A stretch of DNA of 64,000 bases from Cardinalis cardinalis (Eukaryota; Chordata; Aves; Passeriformes; Cardinalidae): NCBI GenBank assembly GCA_014549065.1, contig JACDOX010000173.1:897894-961893 (forward strand), written 5' to 3'. A program made the translations under genes and the position numbers. Shown here one piece after another: positions 30,406 to 43,300 of the stretch. The notes below the pieces were generated by a model. The model had not been told where the DNA came from and ran no database searches. It saw only the letters and a list, made by a program, of their open reading frames with translations. Every line of letters begins with the position of its first letter. Within the stretch, counting starts at the first letter, position 1.

Positions 30406-31265
30406 AAACTTCACTTCAAGAGCAGCCAGTGAGAGCTGCAGCACCTTGCAGACATCCAGATCACTGCAAAGCCTCGCCCTCCTTCGCCTCTTCCAAACTG
30501 CTACAGCCTCTGCCCCGGCCATGCTACGCAGCCACTCNGCTTGTTGTCACACACTGCAGAAAACACCACCAGTAGTGGAAAACATCTGCCAACCTCCTGA
30601 AACCCCTCTTCCTCCCTGCCTACCAGAAAACAAGAGAAAGCCTTAGGACAGTGAAGTGCCTCAAGTCCAAAAGACTCAGTAGAACCTGCAGTTTCCTCAA
30701 CTCCTACTCACATAGTTGTGCGCGAAGCCGTGTCAGGAGAGAGACTGAAGGTCTAGGTGACTCCGAGGTGACCAGCAGGAGCTGGTTACATCAGCTGCAT
30801 GGTGATAGGCCAGACAGTCCCACCGTGGACAACTGACTCAATGATGGGCTCATCCTCTGAGAAAACCAGCTCTGTGGAAACCNAGGTTTCAGCCCAGAAT
30901 CACCACGTCAAGACTCACCACCACCATTTGTGCCTGTGCTGCTGGGGAAGAATGAAGGTGTACTTTGATGGCACCAGCCACTGATCCAGGAGGAGCATTC
31001 ACACACCCCAGAGGTCAAGGAAAAGGACATGAAGAGATGGCAGAACCACCAGACACAAGGGGTTGTGCACAGCATGCAAGGGAACCCAATGCAGAGGGCC
31101 TCNCACAGGCAGCTCCTTCACTCGTGGTTAAAAGCTGTTAGTGCTGGTGTTTTCCTGGATGGAGTTACATGCAGCTACATGTTTCATTTACTTGTGTAAG
31201 GGAATGGGGAATAGAGGGGAATTCTATTTATAGTACAAAATAAAAATGCAGTGGTTCCAATCAGA
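30406..31265 (+). other. PPL: PPL 3' untranslated region
   Basis: Non-coding sequence after the PPL stop, ending about 20 bases after the AATAAA at 31239. The end point is inferred from that signal alone. No repeat is obvious inside it. Confidence 0.75.
31239..31244 (+). terminator. PPL: Likely PPL poly(A) signal AATAAA
   Basis: First canonical AATAAA after the PPL stop on the plus strand, in an A/T-rich setting and followed within 30 bases by a GT-rich stretch (GGTGTTTGGTTTT). Cleavage expected near 31260. Confidence 0.7.
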
Positions 31266-31929
31266 AGGTGTTTGGTTTTCATTAATTATGGCAGCCTCCT
31301 GATCTCTGGGTGTACAAGAAGGTGCTATTTAAGAGTCAGAATTAAAACACTAAGATTATTAATTTTAGCTGTTGGCTCTTTTCCAAGGGGAAATTGCTGG
31401 AGCAGCATTGAAGCTGGGACTAATGAGCAGCATTAGATGGGAGTGAAGTGCACTAAAGAGTGGGACTGACTGCAGGAGAACAGTGGATTACACTGATGTG
31501 GGACCTTTCAGAGCCCATTCACTTCCTTTTGCCCCAATTTCAGCTAATACCCAAACCCTGGGGAGCTCTGATGTCCACAAAAGCATCATAAGCATTCTCT
31601 GCTTATCCCTCCTGGCTCTGGGGATTAACACCACTATTTTACCTTTGTGACTGAGGGGATCAGGGAGGATCTCACTGGGCCTGCAGGGTCTGAGCCCCAC
31701 AGGTCCTTTCCAGCAGAGGCCANCTTCAACCATAGGAACAGAGGGAATGAGAAGAAACATTCCTACCCCTGCAACAGCTGTAACACAGCTGCCATTCACT
31801 CACCACGTAGGAGACTTTAGAACAGTCAATAATTGATTACTCACTTGAGACACAGATGAGCACCCAAGCTGCAACAGAAATTCTTGGGAACAAAGTCAAG
31901 GAACTAGAGGTAAGGAGATGGGGAAAAAA
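31266..31929. other. Convergent PPL-UBN1 intergenic spacer
   Basis: Unique-looking sequence between the two inferred poly(A) sites. No long coding frame, RNA gene or repeat is visible. Transcription from both sides must end here. Confidence 0.6.
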
Positions 31930-34282
31930 AGCGTTTTGGAAAGTTTGAAACAATTTATTGAGTTGTTCTGTACAAGATTAACATTTTTCATACCACCCCC
32001 ACCATCTTCAGCAAGACAGTGCCAACACACATAAAAAAAAATAGAATAGTAAACTGCAGCTCTTACACCCAAAAGGAACTGCCATCCCCAGGTAAGTGCC
32101 ATGGGAGCCTATCCCTCCCCATTCCATCCTGGAAGCGCTGCAAGTTGCCTCCCCAAGGCAGAGGTGCCAGCCTGGCTCCCCATCAGCTGCTCTGCGTGGG
32201 CCTGCCTTGCTGCCACTCTGCTCCACACCACTCACTCATTCATTATAGCATGTAAAGAAAAAATATCCCACAGAATTTCCACCACATAAACGTTTCCCTG
32301 AGGCAAGAGGCTTCTCTAAATTCCTAGAAGGAGGGATTCTGCACATGGGGGCTTCCCAGCAGAAGCATTCAAGTGAAAGCAAAGAGAGGGAGGAGAACCA
32401 GTACCTCGAGTCACTCACTGGGAGNCCCTGTCCTGCCAGGTGTCCCAAGCTTTCAGCTCCCAGGGGAAGGTGAAGGTGCCAAGCACCCCTCAGGATGGGA
32501 CCTTCAACAGGAATCACACGACATCCACTGCTCAGAGTCCTCCAAGAAATGCTGTGCTTCCTTTGACCCACACCAGTTCTGTCTTTGGCTCTTCTGCTAC
32601 AACCTAGGTATTTNCTGTAAACAGACTTGAAATCTGAGCTGTATCCATTCATTTGAAATACAATCAAGTCACTGATCTTGGGCAGTTATGTATCAGCTCA
32701 AATTGAAAACAGTCATTCTCAGATCTTAACAAAAACCAGAGGAAACTAAAGCAGACATTTGCTGGTATCCTGGGGTCAGNATCCTTCCCCAAAGCTCAAG
32801 GAGAAAGCTGCAAGCTTTTCCTTGGAATACCAGTAAATTCTACATGGATCAGCACTACCCCTGCACAACTGGGATGTGGCTGGGGGGGCCTGAGAGAAGA
32901 CAGACTGGGCAGAGCAGGAAACCAAACCTCAGAAAGCTCAGGTGGAGCCTGAGCCTGCCCTTAGCCTGAAAGGGGGTGCACAGGGGGAGTGTTTAGCTCT
33001 AAAGTTAAAAAAATGAAGAAGACACCCCCAGACTGCAGCTGGTCCCTGTTCCTGCAGCTCTGCTGAGCACATGATCCTGGTGCAGGTACCANTGAGGAGA
33101 GCAGTGGTTCTCTCTGGAATTCATTGGACAGGTCGTGACCTNGGTTCATCTCACTCATTCCCTCTGCCCACCAAATTGATCCTAACTCACAACCCTAGGA
33201 AAGAATGGCTTTAGGGGAGGGCCTGGAACCCGCCTGCACATACTGGGATNAGAACTGGTGCTCCTGCTGGATTTGGGACTGTGCTCAGTCACCAGGTCAC
33301 CACTGAAGTCCAGACAGTGCAGCTTTTTTTTTTTTTTTCTTCTGATGTGCAACCATAAAAAGCTCTATTAAATAAACCAGAATACATTTTAAATAGAGAA
33401 TGATTAAAAAAGGGTTGAGGAGCACACAAAATAGGGCTGAAATGTGTGTCACTAGTCCATTCTTGCTCCACCATAAAAGGCACTGGAATTATGTCTTCCC
33501 ATCCATGTGACATGCTAAGAGGTGTCCCATTGAATCCAATGCATTCGATGGCAATGAGGATAAAANTGAGCAGGAAAAAAGCATCCCTTTGGAGGGAAAA
33601 AAATTCCAAAAACTCAAAAGAAGTAGAATTCTAAAAGTCGATGACTGCATCTAAAAATGTCTTTAGTCTCTAAAGAGTCTTCCTTCTCCTCCAGAGGGGA
33701 ACATCAGGTGGTTCCTCAGATTCACCACACAGGAAATGTTAAATCCTCCAATTAATTGTAGCACAGTTTTATAGTACAATTGGAAAGTTACTCAAATGTC
33801 TTCAAGAAAGCACTGGCAGTGCTAGAATTATCCAAGTAAATCCNAAGCAGAAGAAAGAAGCACCTTTCATACCCTCCACAGGGAGACCAAGGAGGTAACT
33901 GGACTTGGAGGTACTTGGCAGCTACAGACACAGGTGGGTGGGAATCCACTGCAGGACCACCCGAGCCTCACTGTGAGCTCCAGCTCCTGCCAGTGCCAGG
34001 GAATGCAGGAAGGGCAGCAGCAATAAACAGTGCTACAAAAGGCTCCTCTCATCAGGGCATGGCTCCAGGTGGCCCCATGTGTGGGGCTCAGCTCTGAAAG
34101 CTCCTGAGCAGACGCCCCAATGAGTTCCTTGTTGCAGTTCAGTCTCTCCAGTTGTCATAAAAAAAAAGAAAGAGCAAAAAAAAAAAAAAAAGAAATCAAA
34201 AGACACAGCTGGTATCCAAAGTCCATGACCTGTTCCTCTGGGTTTTATCCTATGGGTGCTGGAGCTCCCCTCCTTGCAGGCG
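31930..34282 (-). other. UBN1: UBN1 3' untranslated region
   Basis: About 2.35 kb from the UBN1 stop to just past an AATAAA (minus strand) at 31954-31959. On the plus strand it carries an A-run at 34159-34191 and a T-run at 33325-33339. No CR1 or LTR copy is evident inside, unlike the introns on either side. The end is inferred from the poly(A) signal. Confidence 0.65.
31954..31959 (-). terminator. UBN1: Likely UBN1 poly(A) signal AATAAA
   Basis: Reads TTTATT on the plus strand, hence AATAAA on the UBN1 strand, in an A/T-rich setting. It points toward the PPL 3' end about 0.7 kb away. Confidence 0.6.
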
Positions 34283-34335
34283 TCACAACTTGCGCTGCTG
34301 TGCATTGGACCCTTTGCCGTGAAGCTGAGAAGCAT
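34283..34335 (-). CDS. UBN1: UBN1 last coding exon 17 (residues 1113-1129 and stop)
   Basis: Acceptor TTTCAG. Encodes ASQLHGKGSNAQQRKL then TGA, matching the mammalian ASQLHGKG...RKL terminus. The phase fits exon 16 exactly. Confidence 0.93.
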
Positions 34336-37300
34336 CTGAAAGAAAACAAAACAGCTGGGAAGGGGTTCAGCACCCCCTGAAGGGCAGCTGGGACAGCCAG
34401 GCCTCTGCACAGAGGGAAAGACCTACTCTTCCTTCCCAGCACCAAGGGATCAAGAAGAAGAGGATGCGCTTGGAGACATCTCTGCACTGGGAGCAGCCTC
34501 TGAGGAAGGCACAAGGGAGGCACTGAGGGTCCCCTGTGGGCTCCCAGCAGAAGCCCCAGGCACAATTCCAGCTGCCAGGGAGCTCCTTAGCCTGTGCCCT
34601 TCTCTAAATCCACCCTGCCACATCTCTCCCTCCAGGAATCCCAAAATACATGCTGTGGTTGCCTTGTCCCTAAGGTGGTTGGAAGTAACCTGTTGGACAT
34701 TTTTGCNGTTGTAATCACAGAATCACTGAGGTTGGAAAAGACCTCCAAGAGCAGGGAAACCAACCTGTGACCCATCCCCAGCTTGTCCCAAGCCCAGAGC
34801 ACTGAGTGCCATGTCCAGGCCTTCCTTGGACACCTCCAGGGATGGGGACTCCAAACCTTCCTGGACAGCCCCTGCCAATGCCAGACCACCATTTCCATAT
34901 AGAAACTCCCCCTGATGTCCAACCTAAACTTCCNCCTGTCTCCTCTTGTCCTGTCACTGGTTGTGTGGGAGAAGAGGCCAACCCCTCACCTGGAAACCCC
35001 TGTCAGGTAGGGCTTTACGTGCTTTATTGATTATTTTTTTGAATTATTTAATTAGGTGCTTTTTAAATGAAGGCTTTAGGTGCCCACTGATAGCAACAGG
35101 ATCCAGAGGAATCTCACCACTGATGGAACAGAAAGGAATGGATGTGGAGGACAAGAGAAAATGNACTGAAGAGAGAAAAAGAAGTTTAAGGAAGCAAAAG
35201 TTTTCCAGGAGCAATTAAAACCACTTCAGACTGTGATGGACAAATGGGAGTACTGAGACGTGCAGCTAAGCAGCAGTGGCACCCAGCAGTGAGCAGCAGC
35301 TTCTCCTCCAGGCCAAGAACAGCTCCTTTGCATGCAAGAGCTCAGCCCAGCACATCCCATTTCCACATTCCCAGCACAAGGAACCTCCACCAGCAACAGA
35401 AGCACCAACCACACACAGGCAAGCAGTGGATGCTCTTTGCTCAGAGGCTTTTGGATGAACATGGACATAAAAANCACTTTTATTTAAGGCATCAACATTC
35501 CCTTGCACTTGCAGCAACCTCCCACGCACCTCCAGTGCTCAGACACAGCAATGCAGCTGTGGGCAGGTGTTGGCACAGCCAAACACAGCTGGTGCCACAA
35601 AACACAGAATTCATTTTAGAGTTATGGGAGTCACTTAAATATCTGCTGTGTTCTCCTCCAAAACACCAGAACTGGGAACGTTCCAAGAGATGGCAGCACC
35701 AGGCTCCATCCCCAATCTTTAAGTGAAAACACCAAGTGAGAAAGCAGGTCTTGGTGAAGCTGGATCCATGGTCAATTTTCCTTCACTTATTCCCAGTGGT
35801 CTTTTGTCTTCTGGCCCTGCATCCTGCTGAAGAGTCCATCAAAAAATTCTTGTGTTATAAAGCCCTATGAACAACAGTGATCACTCTGAATTCCCTCAAC
35901 TAAAGAGATAAAGAGCTGCTCCTCAGTGNCATGGAATAAACTCCACAAGCCATGTTCAAGGTGCAATCTCTGATCTCATTCCAGAAGTGTGATTTACAAA
36001 CAGGAAAGAANGGTCTGTCCCACCAGTGATCACTGCCAGGACTTTCTTCATCTCTACCACACCAGCATGGCACAACCCACATCAAACTTCAGCAAAGGAA
36101 GCAACCAAACCAACTCTTTGCATTTTCATGAGTGCACAACACACTCTTCCTTCTTCAGCCAACAAGCACCGTGCTCAGCACTCAAGGGCCTTTTATTCCA
36201 TGACTGCTCCAGGAGGCTACATGGTTATCCATGCACACACCACAGGGCCAGGCTAGCANTCCTAAATCAGGCTCACTTAGCCCAGGAACACCATCCCAGC
36301 AGGAGCAGGCACTAAGATAATGGCACTGAACTGNGCCAAAGTGCTAAAGAACACACCTAAGAAAGCAGAAATGGGAGTTGTCAGGGGAATAACCTGCTCC
36401 CTGGAGCAGGTAAGAACGATCTGCTGGNACTGAATTTCAATTTTCCTTACTTCTCTCCTTCTTTGGAAAACTCCTGTTTTATGCATCACTTCTGCAGGCA
36501 TCAAACTGGGGCAGGAACAGGCTTAACTGCCAAATCCTCACGTTGTGAGCAGCAAGAGGAGCAATCTGCATTTACACTACAAACTTGTTGTGAAGGAGAT
36601 GCTGGCAATTAACTCAGTGCACAGACACAAGACAGTCTGGTCTGACACATTTTATGTAGGCCACAGGAACAAAACTCCCCAGAGCTGGAATATTCATTCC
36701 AGGGCAGTCCTGGCAGGCTGTGCACAAACAGGCACAGCTTTCATCCTGGCAGGATAATTCAGAGTATCTGCAGGAACCAACACGTGCTGTAAGCACTGAG
36801 GTCTCATCATTCCAGAAACCACAGAATCCCAGGATGGTTTGATTGGAAGGGACCTTAAAGCCCACCCCATTCCACCCCTGCCATGGGCAGGGACACCTCC
36901 CACTGTCCCAGGCTGCTCCAAGCCCTGTCCAGCCTGGCCTTGGGCACTGCCAGGGATCCAGGGGCAGCCCCAGCTGCTCTGAGCACCCTGTGCCAGGGCC
37001 TGCCCACCCTGCCAGGGAAGAATTTCTTGCTAATCATGGAATGGTTTGGGTTGGAAGGGACCTTAAAGCCCATCCTGTTCCACCCCCTGCCAAGGCAGGG
37101 ACACCTTCCACCAGAGCAGGCTTCCCCCAGCCCCTCACTCTACCTCAGAGAGGCTTTAGTGACAACCACAGAGCTGGAAACCATGGAAACCCCTTTGGCT
37201 GCAGCCCTGAAGGAAGGATCTGCTGAGATAGAGGGAGACTCACGAGGCAGAAGACAAACACGAGCATCTGAGAAGTTACCTGGCAAACTCTGTGGTAAGT

Positions 37301-40300
37301 GAGTGGACAGGGCAGAGTGTGGGAGTGGCGCTGCGTGGTGGGGGCTGGAGTGCAAACCAGCCAGAAGACCTAGAGAGAAAAACAAAGAGAGGACAGGGAA
37401 AAAGGAACAAATACACATCCAAGACAGAAACGAGCAGAGGAGCTGCAGCAGTTAGCAGAGGTCGGGTTCCAGTTATTGGCACTTCTGGGTGAGCTCTAGG
37501 GATGTTCTCCAAATGCAACTGCTGGAGATACAAAAGCAGGGAGCACAGCACGAAGCAACAGCCAGAGAGGTGGGCTGGTGTGCAATGGGGCAGCCCAGCA
37601 GAGCACTGATGATCTAGGTGACAGCACAGACACAGGTGACACACAGGNGACCAGCAGGATACTCACTGTGCCCGAGGCCGTGGTGGAAAGTTCCTGGAGC
37701 AGGTCCTGTAACTATTGCATCCTTGGAAACTCCTGCTTTTGGGGAGGAGTCGGAACTGAAGGAGATGACATGGAGAGGGAAAGAATGAATAGGAGAGATA
37801 ATACCTAACGGGGTGGAGCTCAGGGCAGCTGGCAGCTTTGGGTTGTTGGACTTGTAGGATGGAGCCAGTACACTTAAGGAGGAAGAGCTTGTTAGCAGCA
37901 CAGCTCCACTAGTTCCTTTCTGCAAAGCAATGGAAAAGGTCAGTCAGGAGAGGGAGAATCAAGGTACAGCATCATTCAGACTTACAGATCTGCAAAATAT
38001 GGCATGCTTGAGAATTCCCCCTTGGAAAAAGCACCCTCCCAGCCAGGACCCAAGAGATGCCAACACTTGAGGCCATCTGCAGATGGACATTGGCAAGCCA
38101 GCTCTTCTGAACGTGGCCACACTGGATTTGCCTCCATGACTCCCTTGCTCTGGAACTGTGCCCCCATTAGGCAGAGGAAAAGTTTCCACACTGCCTGTGA
38201 GTTCCAGGGGTATGCTTCCCACTCATTTATGGCAGCACACACTGCTGACAACTCCAGGCACTGAGGTCTGACACCCAAGGCACCCCAGGAGGTTATTTAG
38301 GATCTCTCTCATGGAGACAGGCACCACTGGGGAGCTCACTAGCTCAGGAACAGACAAGCTGTATCAGCTGAGCAGTACATGCTTTCCATTTAAACACACT
38401 CCTTGTATTTCCCAGCTCTTTCCATGGGGCACAAAGGAAGGCAGGCATGAGCAGCCAACAAAAAATGAATACAACATTAGGAACTATTACTTTTTTGCTA
38501 TAGATAAAAAGGAGCCCCCTTATACAATTAAGTAATAAAATTTTGTAATAATACAAGTCTGTACTGACAAGCCAGAAGTCCTTCCTGAAATGTTCTATCC
38601 CAACAAATATTGGGAAAATTTCTCCANGGAAAGGANNGTCAGGCACTGGCACAGCTGCCCAGGGAAGGGGTGGAGTCACCACATCTGGGAGGATTTAAAA
38701 GCCATGTGGATGTGGCACTGGGGACATGGGTTAGAGGTGGCCTTGGCAGTGCTGGGGGAGTGGTTGGACTCAATGATCTTAGAGNGCTTTTCCAACCTGA
38801 ANGACTCCACGGTTCTATAATCACAGGTTATTTATTCTATGGGCCAGTCATGACAAAAGTGGCAATAATACTTAAATGNCTTGGAATAAGTTTGTAGATC
38901 TAATTAATAATAAATTCATCATTATACTTTTAGTTTATGCAATGAATTTTTTCTCTTGTGATAAATTACCTTACTGCATTTTCTCTTAATCCAAATGGGA
39001 GCCCTACTGTGCCCATAACTCACAGAGCCAGGGCAGGACCATGACACAGCCTGGGCAATAACTGCCCTTTGGAAGGCAGCACAGTATTCAGCTTAGTGGC
39101 TGTTTAAGTTGAAAGTGAAAGCTGGAATTCTGGAGGGCAAGCCCAGGGCAAAGGCCACCACTTTCTAGTCTAAAGCAGCTGAAATCCGGACAGTCCATTC
39201 CAGATTTAGCTTTTGAAGTGCCCCCTCCAGGGCAGCTGTGAGCAGGAGCTGCCAGCAGGGCCCCCTTACCGGCACAGAGGTAGAGGCTGCGGTGCTGCTG
39301 ACCACAGCCGGCTTTAGGGACGAGGTCAGCAACTTGGCCACGCCCTGGGTGCCCCCGCTGGAATCTCCGTTGGAGCCTCCAGGAGGTGCCACCAGGGTCA
39401 GCTTCTGGGCCACGGGAGGTTTCTTCACCGAGGAGCCCGAGGCCGGGCGGCCCGAGGCCGAGCCCGGGGCCGGGGCCGCGACGCCGGGGAGCAAAGTCCC
39501 AGAGGAGCTGCCCTGGTTGGCAGGAGCTCCAGAGGAGCTGCTGGAAGAAGCCCCGTGCTTGGAGAGGGAGCCAGCGACAAAAGGGGATTTGTAAGATTGT
39601 CCTGAAGAGCCGGAGCCACTCGAGTGCTTCCCGGCGTAGCTGAGAGAGGAGGACAAGCCTTGGCTCTTGTGGGAGCTGCTGGAGTTCTGGGTGCTGCCCG
39701 GGGATGTGGAGGAATGGAAGCTCTGAGCTTTGGTTGATGACTTGACCTGCTGGAGGAGGGAGCGCTGGGGCAGGGGGGCGGAGGATTTGGGATTCTGCAG
39801 TTTGACAAAGGGAGCTGGGGAGGTGAAGGTTTTCTGGAGCTGAGCACCAGGGTGGAACACCTTCACCTGGGCACCCGGCACCGGCGCCGAGGCCGGGGGC
39901 CCGTGGCCTGGCCTGACCAGGCTGTGGTGCTTCTGTTTAGCCTGGTGGGCATCAGGAAGGATTTTGCTGGGGGAGGCTTGGCAGGAATGCTCTTTGTAAT
40001 TAGAGTTCTCTGTCTTCTTGTCTTGAGAAGACTGGCCCAACGCCAGGGCCTGTTCAGCTAGGAAGTTTAGAGGAGACTGGAGGGAACCAGAGGATGATGA
40101 AGGGGAAGGGNTGGGCTTTGGAAATGTCCTCTTCTCCTCTGAGGATGCAAGAGCTGGGATCTTCTCTGGNGGAGCTTTTGGAGCTGCAGGAAGAGTAAAG
40201 TCAGGGCTCCCTGCTGCCCTGCTGTTCAGCACAGCCAGTTCCTTGGACACAGCTTCCAGGGAGGAGGTGGGGTTGTGAATCAAGTCCTCATCCAAGGAGT

Positions 40301-43300
40301 CATCCTTGAAGGTGGCAGGAGTGGCAGTGCTGCTGGCAGCTTGGGCTGTCCCAAGGGATAAGAGCTCCCTGGTTTGAGCACTAATGCCAAGGGCTCCTCC
40401 CTGGGGCTCTGAGGACATGGCCAAGGTGCTGCTCGAGTGCAGGGAAGGGACAGACACCGACAGCTTCTTGTCTGGCTTGCAGGAAGAGTCCTGGAACATC
40501 ACAGCAGAAGGCACAGTCAGAAGAGAGACAGGGTTTACTGCTGAAGAGGGGAGGGAGGGTTCACAATCTGGGGATAAAAGGCAGAATACAAAGATTCTGT
40601 GCCCGTGAGCCCCCACTTCCCCCCCAGCTGCCACTGCCATCAATTTTAGCTGCTGTTCCAGTTGTTTTTTCCAAGCCAAATACTGAGCAGAGCCATTTCA
40701 CAGTAGCTGATGTAGCTGATACAAAGCTCAAACACAGGGTTCAGGGTGGCAGTCACTTGACTTNAGGCACATACCAACCATGAGAACCAGAAAACAGAAC
40801 TCACCTTCACTTTCACCTTGGTAGGAGCTATAACCTTCTTCTTCGCCCTGTTTGGAGGAAGACAAGAGAAACACGGCTGAGTGCCTGCCCCCAGGGAAGG
40901 AGCCAGCCAGGGAGCACACCTGGGCCCTGCTGGTGATGATCCTCTGAGTCTTTGCAGGGAACAGAGGCAGCATCTCAGGTTGCTAGGATTCAAAACCACA
41001 TGACATTTGGTTGCTGCTCTCGGAAGCCCCAACTCCCACCAGGGAGTGGATCAGGGAGTGGAGCAGAGCCTTGGAATGGCAGCAGAACAGTGAAACACCC
41101 ACACACACATCTGCACCAGCTGCAGGACCCCACTGCTGCCCTCCTACAGCAAGGCCCAGAGAGAAACTGGCACAGAGACTGTTCTGCAGAAGTTGCACCC
41201 TTCTTCTGAGTTCCCAGAAGAAGCCAAGGATGCAAAAGCATCTGCCAAACTCCCAGAGAATAGATCTGGTCAGATGCAATCTCTGGTACAAGACATCCCT
41301 GAGCTGCTGGGTGTGTGGCTGAGGGAAGGATGACTCCACACCCTATTCCACTTCCCCTCACTCACCAGTGCCAAGAACAGGACTGTCTGCCAAGCTGACA
41401 CTAGCCTAAATCCATGTCCTCCTCTGTTAACAACCACCAGCAAGATCCATGAGACCCTTTGGATTAAAGCCCCTGCCCAGGTGGATTCTGATGGCTCTTG
41501 GTGAGCCTGCTGCACCCACCTTCAGCAGTCTGAGCTCATGGTGCCCCTCCTTGAGCCAGGCAGCAAGAAAGAGGGAATGCAGAACCCAGCAAGGACCAAC
41601 TGAACAGGCTGCAGTACTCACACTCCACCTGACCTCCCTGAGCCTCCCANGCCCAGCACAGAGGCCTCACTCCAGGCTGCTGAACCAGAGGCAACCTGGC
41701 TTTCAAGTTATTTTTGAGCTTGCTGAAGGCTAAGGCACCTGAGGAAAGTGTTGGGAGATGTCACACACAAGCAGCTGCTCTCCCTAGACCTCCCCAAAGG
41801 AAGCAGCNCTGATCTATGAGGGGGGAGCCAAGCAAGCTGAGGTGCTCCTGCAGGATCCCCCAGGCCCCAGGGAATGGAGATGAGCAGTCTTCACTCCAGA
41901 GGAAGGCTGTGATACTCACAGGACTGATGTGAGGTGTCCGTGTACACGCCTGCTCTCCTTAAACAGTGTCCTAAGAAGGGAAGAGAGCAATGAGAAGTGA
42001 CATCCAGCAAGACCCAGTAGAGCAGCTGGGATCACTGGAGACAGAGCTGCACAGCACAGCAGGGGACTTGCTGAAACCNAAACCACAGAGAGCAAACAAA
42101 TATTCAGCCCTTTGCCAGAAGATCATCCTGAGCTGCCCCACACAGTTCTCCCTCTGGGGAGCAATGCTTGTAGGCACTGCAAAGGCCATTGTGGCAGTGG
42201 CTGGGCAATGCCTAAGGAAAAAGCTCTGCCAGTTTAAAAAGCCAGCTGGAGAGGCAGGATCATCACTCAGGGCCTTCCTGCTGCCAGAGATCATCCAAGA
42301 GCTCTTCAGCCTCCAGGGAGGAAGTTCCCTTCCNGTGCCTCTCAGCCAGCAATGAAGGAGAGAAGGGTCTGTGCTGCCTTTGTGCCTCAGCCTGGAGCTG
42401 AGGTGACTCTGTACATCACAACCCTTTCTGGAAGGACTGACTGAGCACAGCAATAGACTGAGCTTCATCCAAAGCCTGCACTACTGAGGGTAAAGCAGAG
42501 TCTCCCCCCAAACACTCTCTGACCCAAACCAGCTGCCCTCCTGCATGCCAGGGAGGAGCTANAAACATTCCTTCAGTACTGGCACATGGAATGTGATTCC
42601 TGGCTGGTATTAACAGACTTTTGTCTTATTTTTCTCTTAGAAAGGAAGCTTATGTTACCTTAACATTCTGTTAATCATCTCTTAGTGCTCATGGAGGAAA
42701 CAGACTCATGGCAGNGTCTCTCTAACTCATCCATGAAATTGCTGCTCTGTCCTTCAAGCTCCTCTTACAGATGAACTTCTGAGACCATGATGACAGTGAA
42801 TCAAGTTGACTTATCCATGAAATTGTTACAGTTTTCCTAGAGCCACCAACCCCTCCCCGTGGCTGTCACTCTACCCTCTGTCTTTAAACCACCAAGTCAG
42901 AGAATATCTTGAGTTAGAAGGGACCCAGAAAGATCAAGTCCANCTCCAAGTCCCAGCAGGAGAAACCANTGTCCTTGAGCCACNGGAAAGCAACCAGGAA
43001 ATTCACTTTTACTGAGGTATTACTTACTGTACTTAATTCCACTGGAAGTGCCTCCTACACTGAGTCCTGTGTGAACACCTGAATGCCCAACAACAGCTTC
43101 ACCATCAAACGTGGAGTTGAAGTTTTNAATTTCCTTTTATTCAAAGAAAAGTTTTTAAAACTTGGCAAGCTGAGACCCTCAGGCTGGGTATATCTTCATT
43201 AACTAAGAGGAATCTTCCTCCATCTCCTCATGGCACCTTTCAGCTCCTGCACCACCACACTACGACCATGCTGAGCACTGAGCTTCCTGTGCACATGCAA

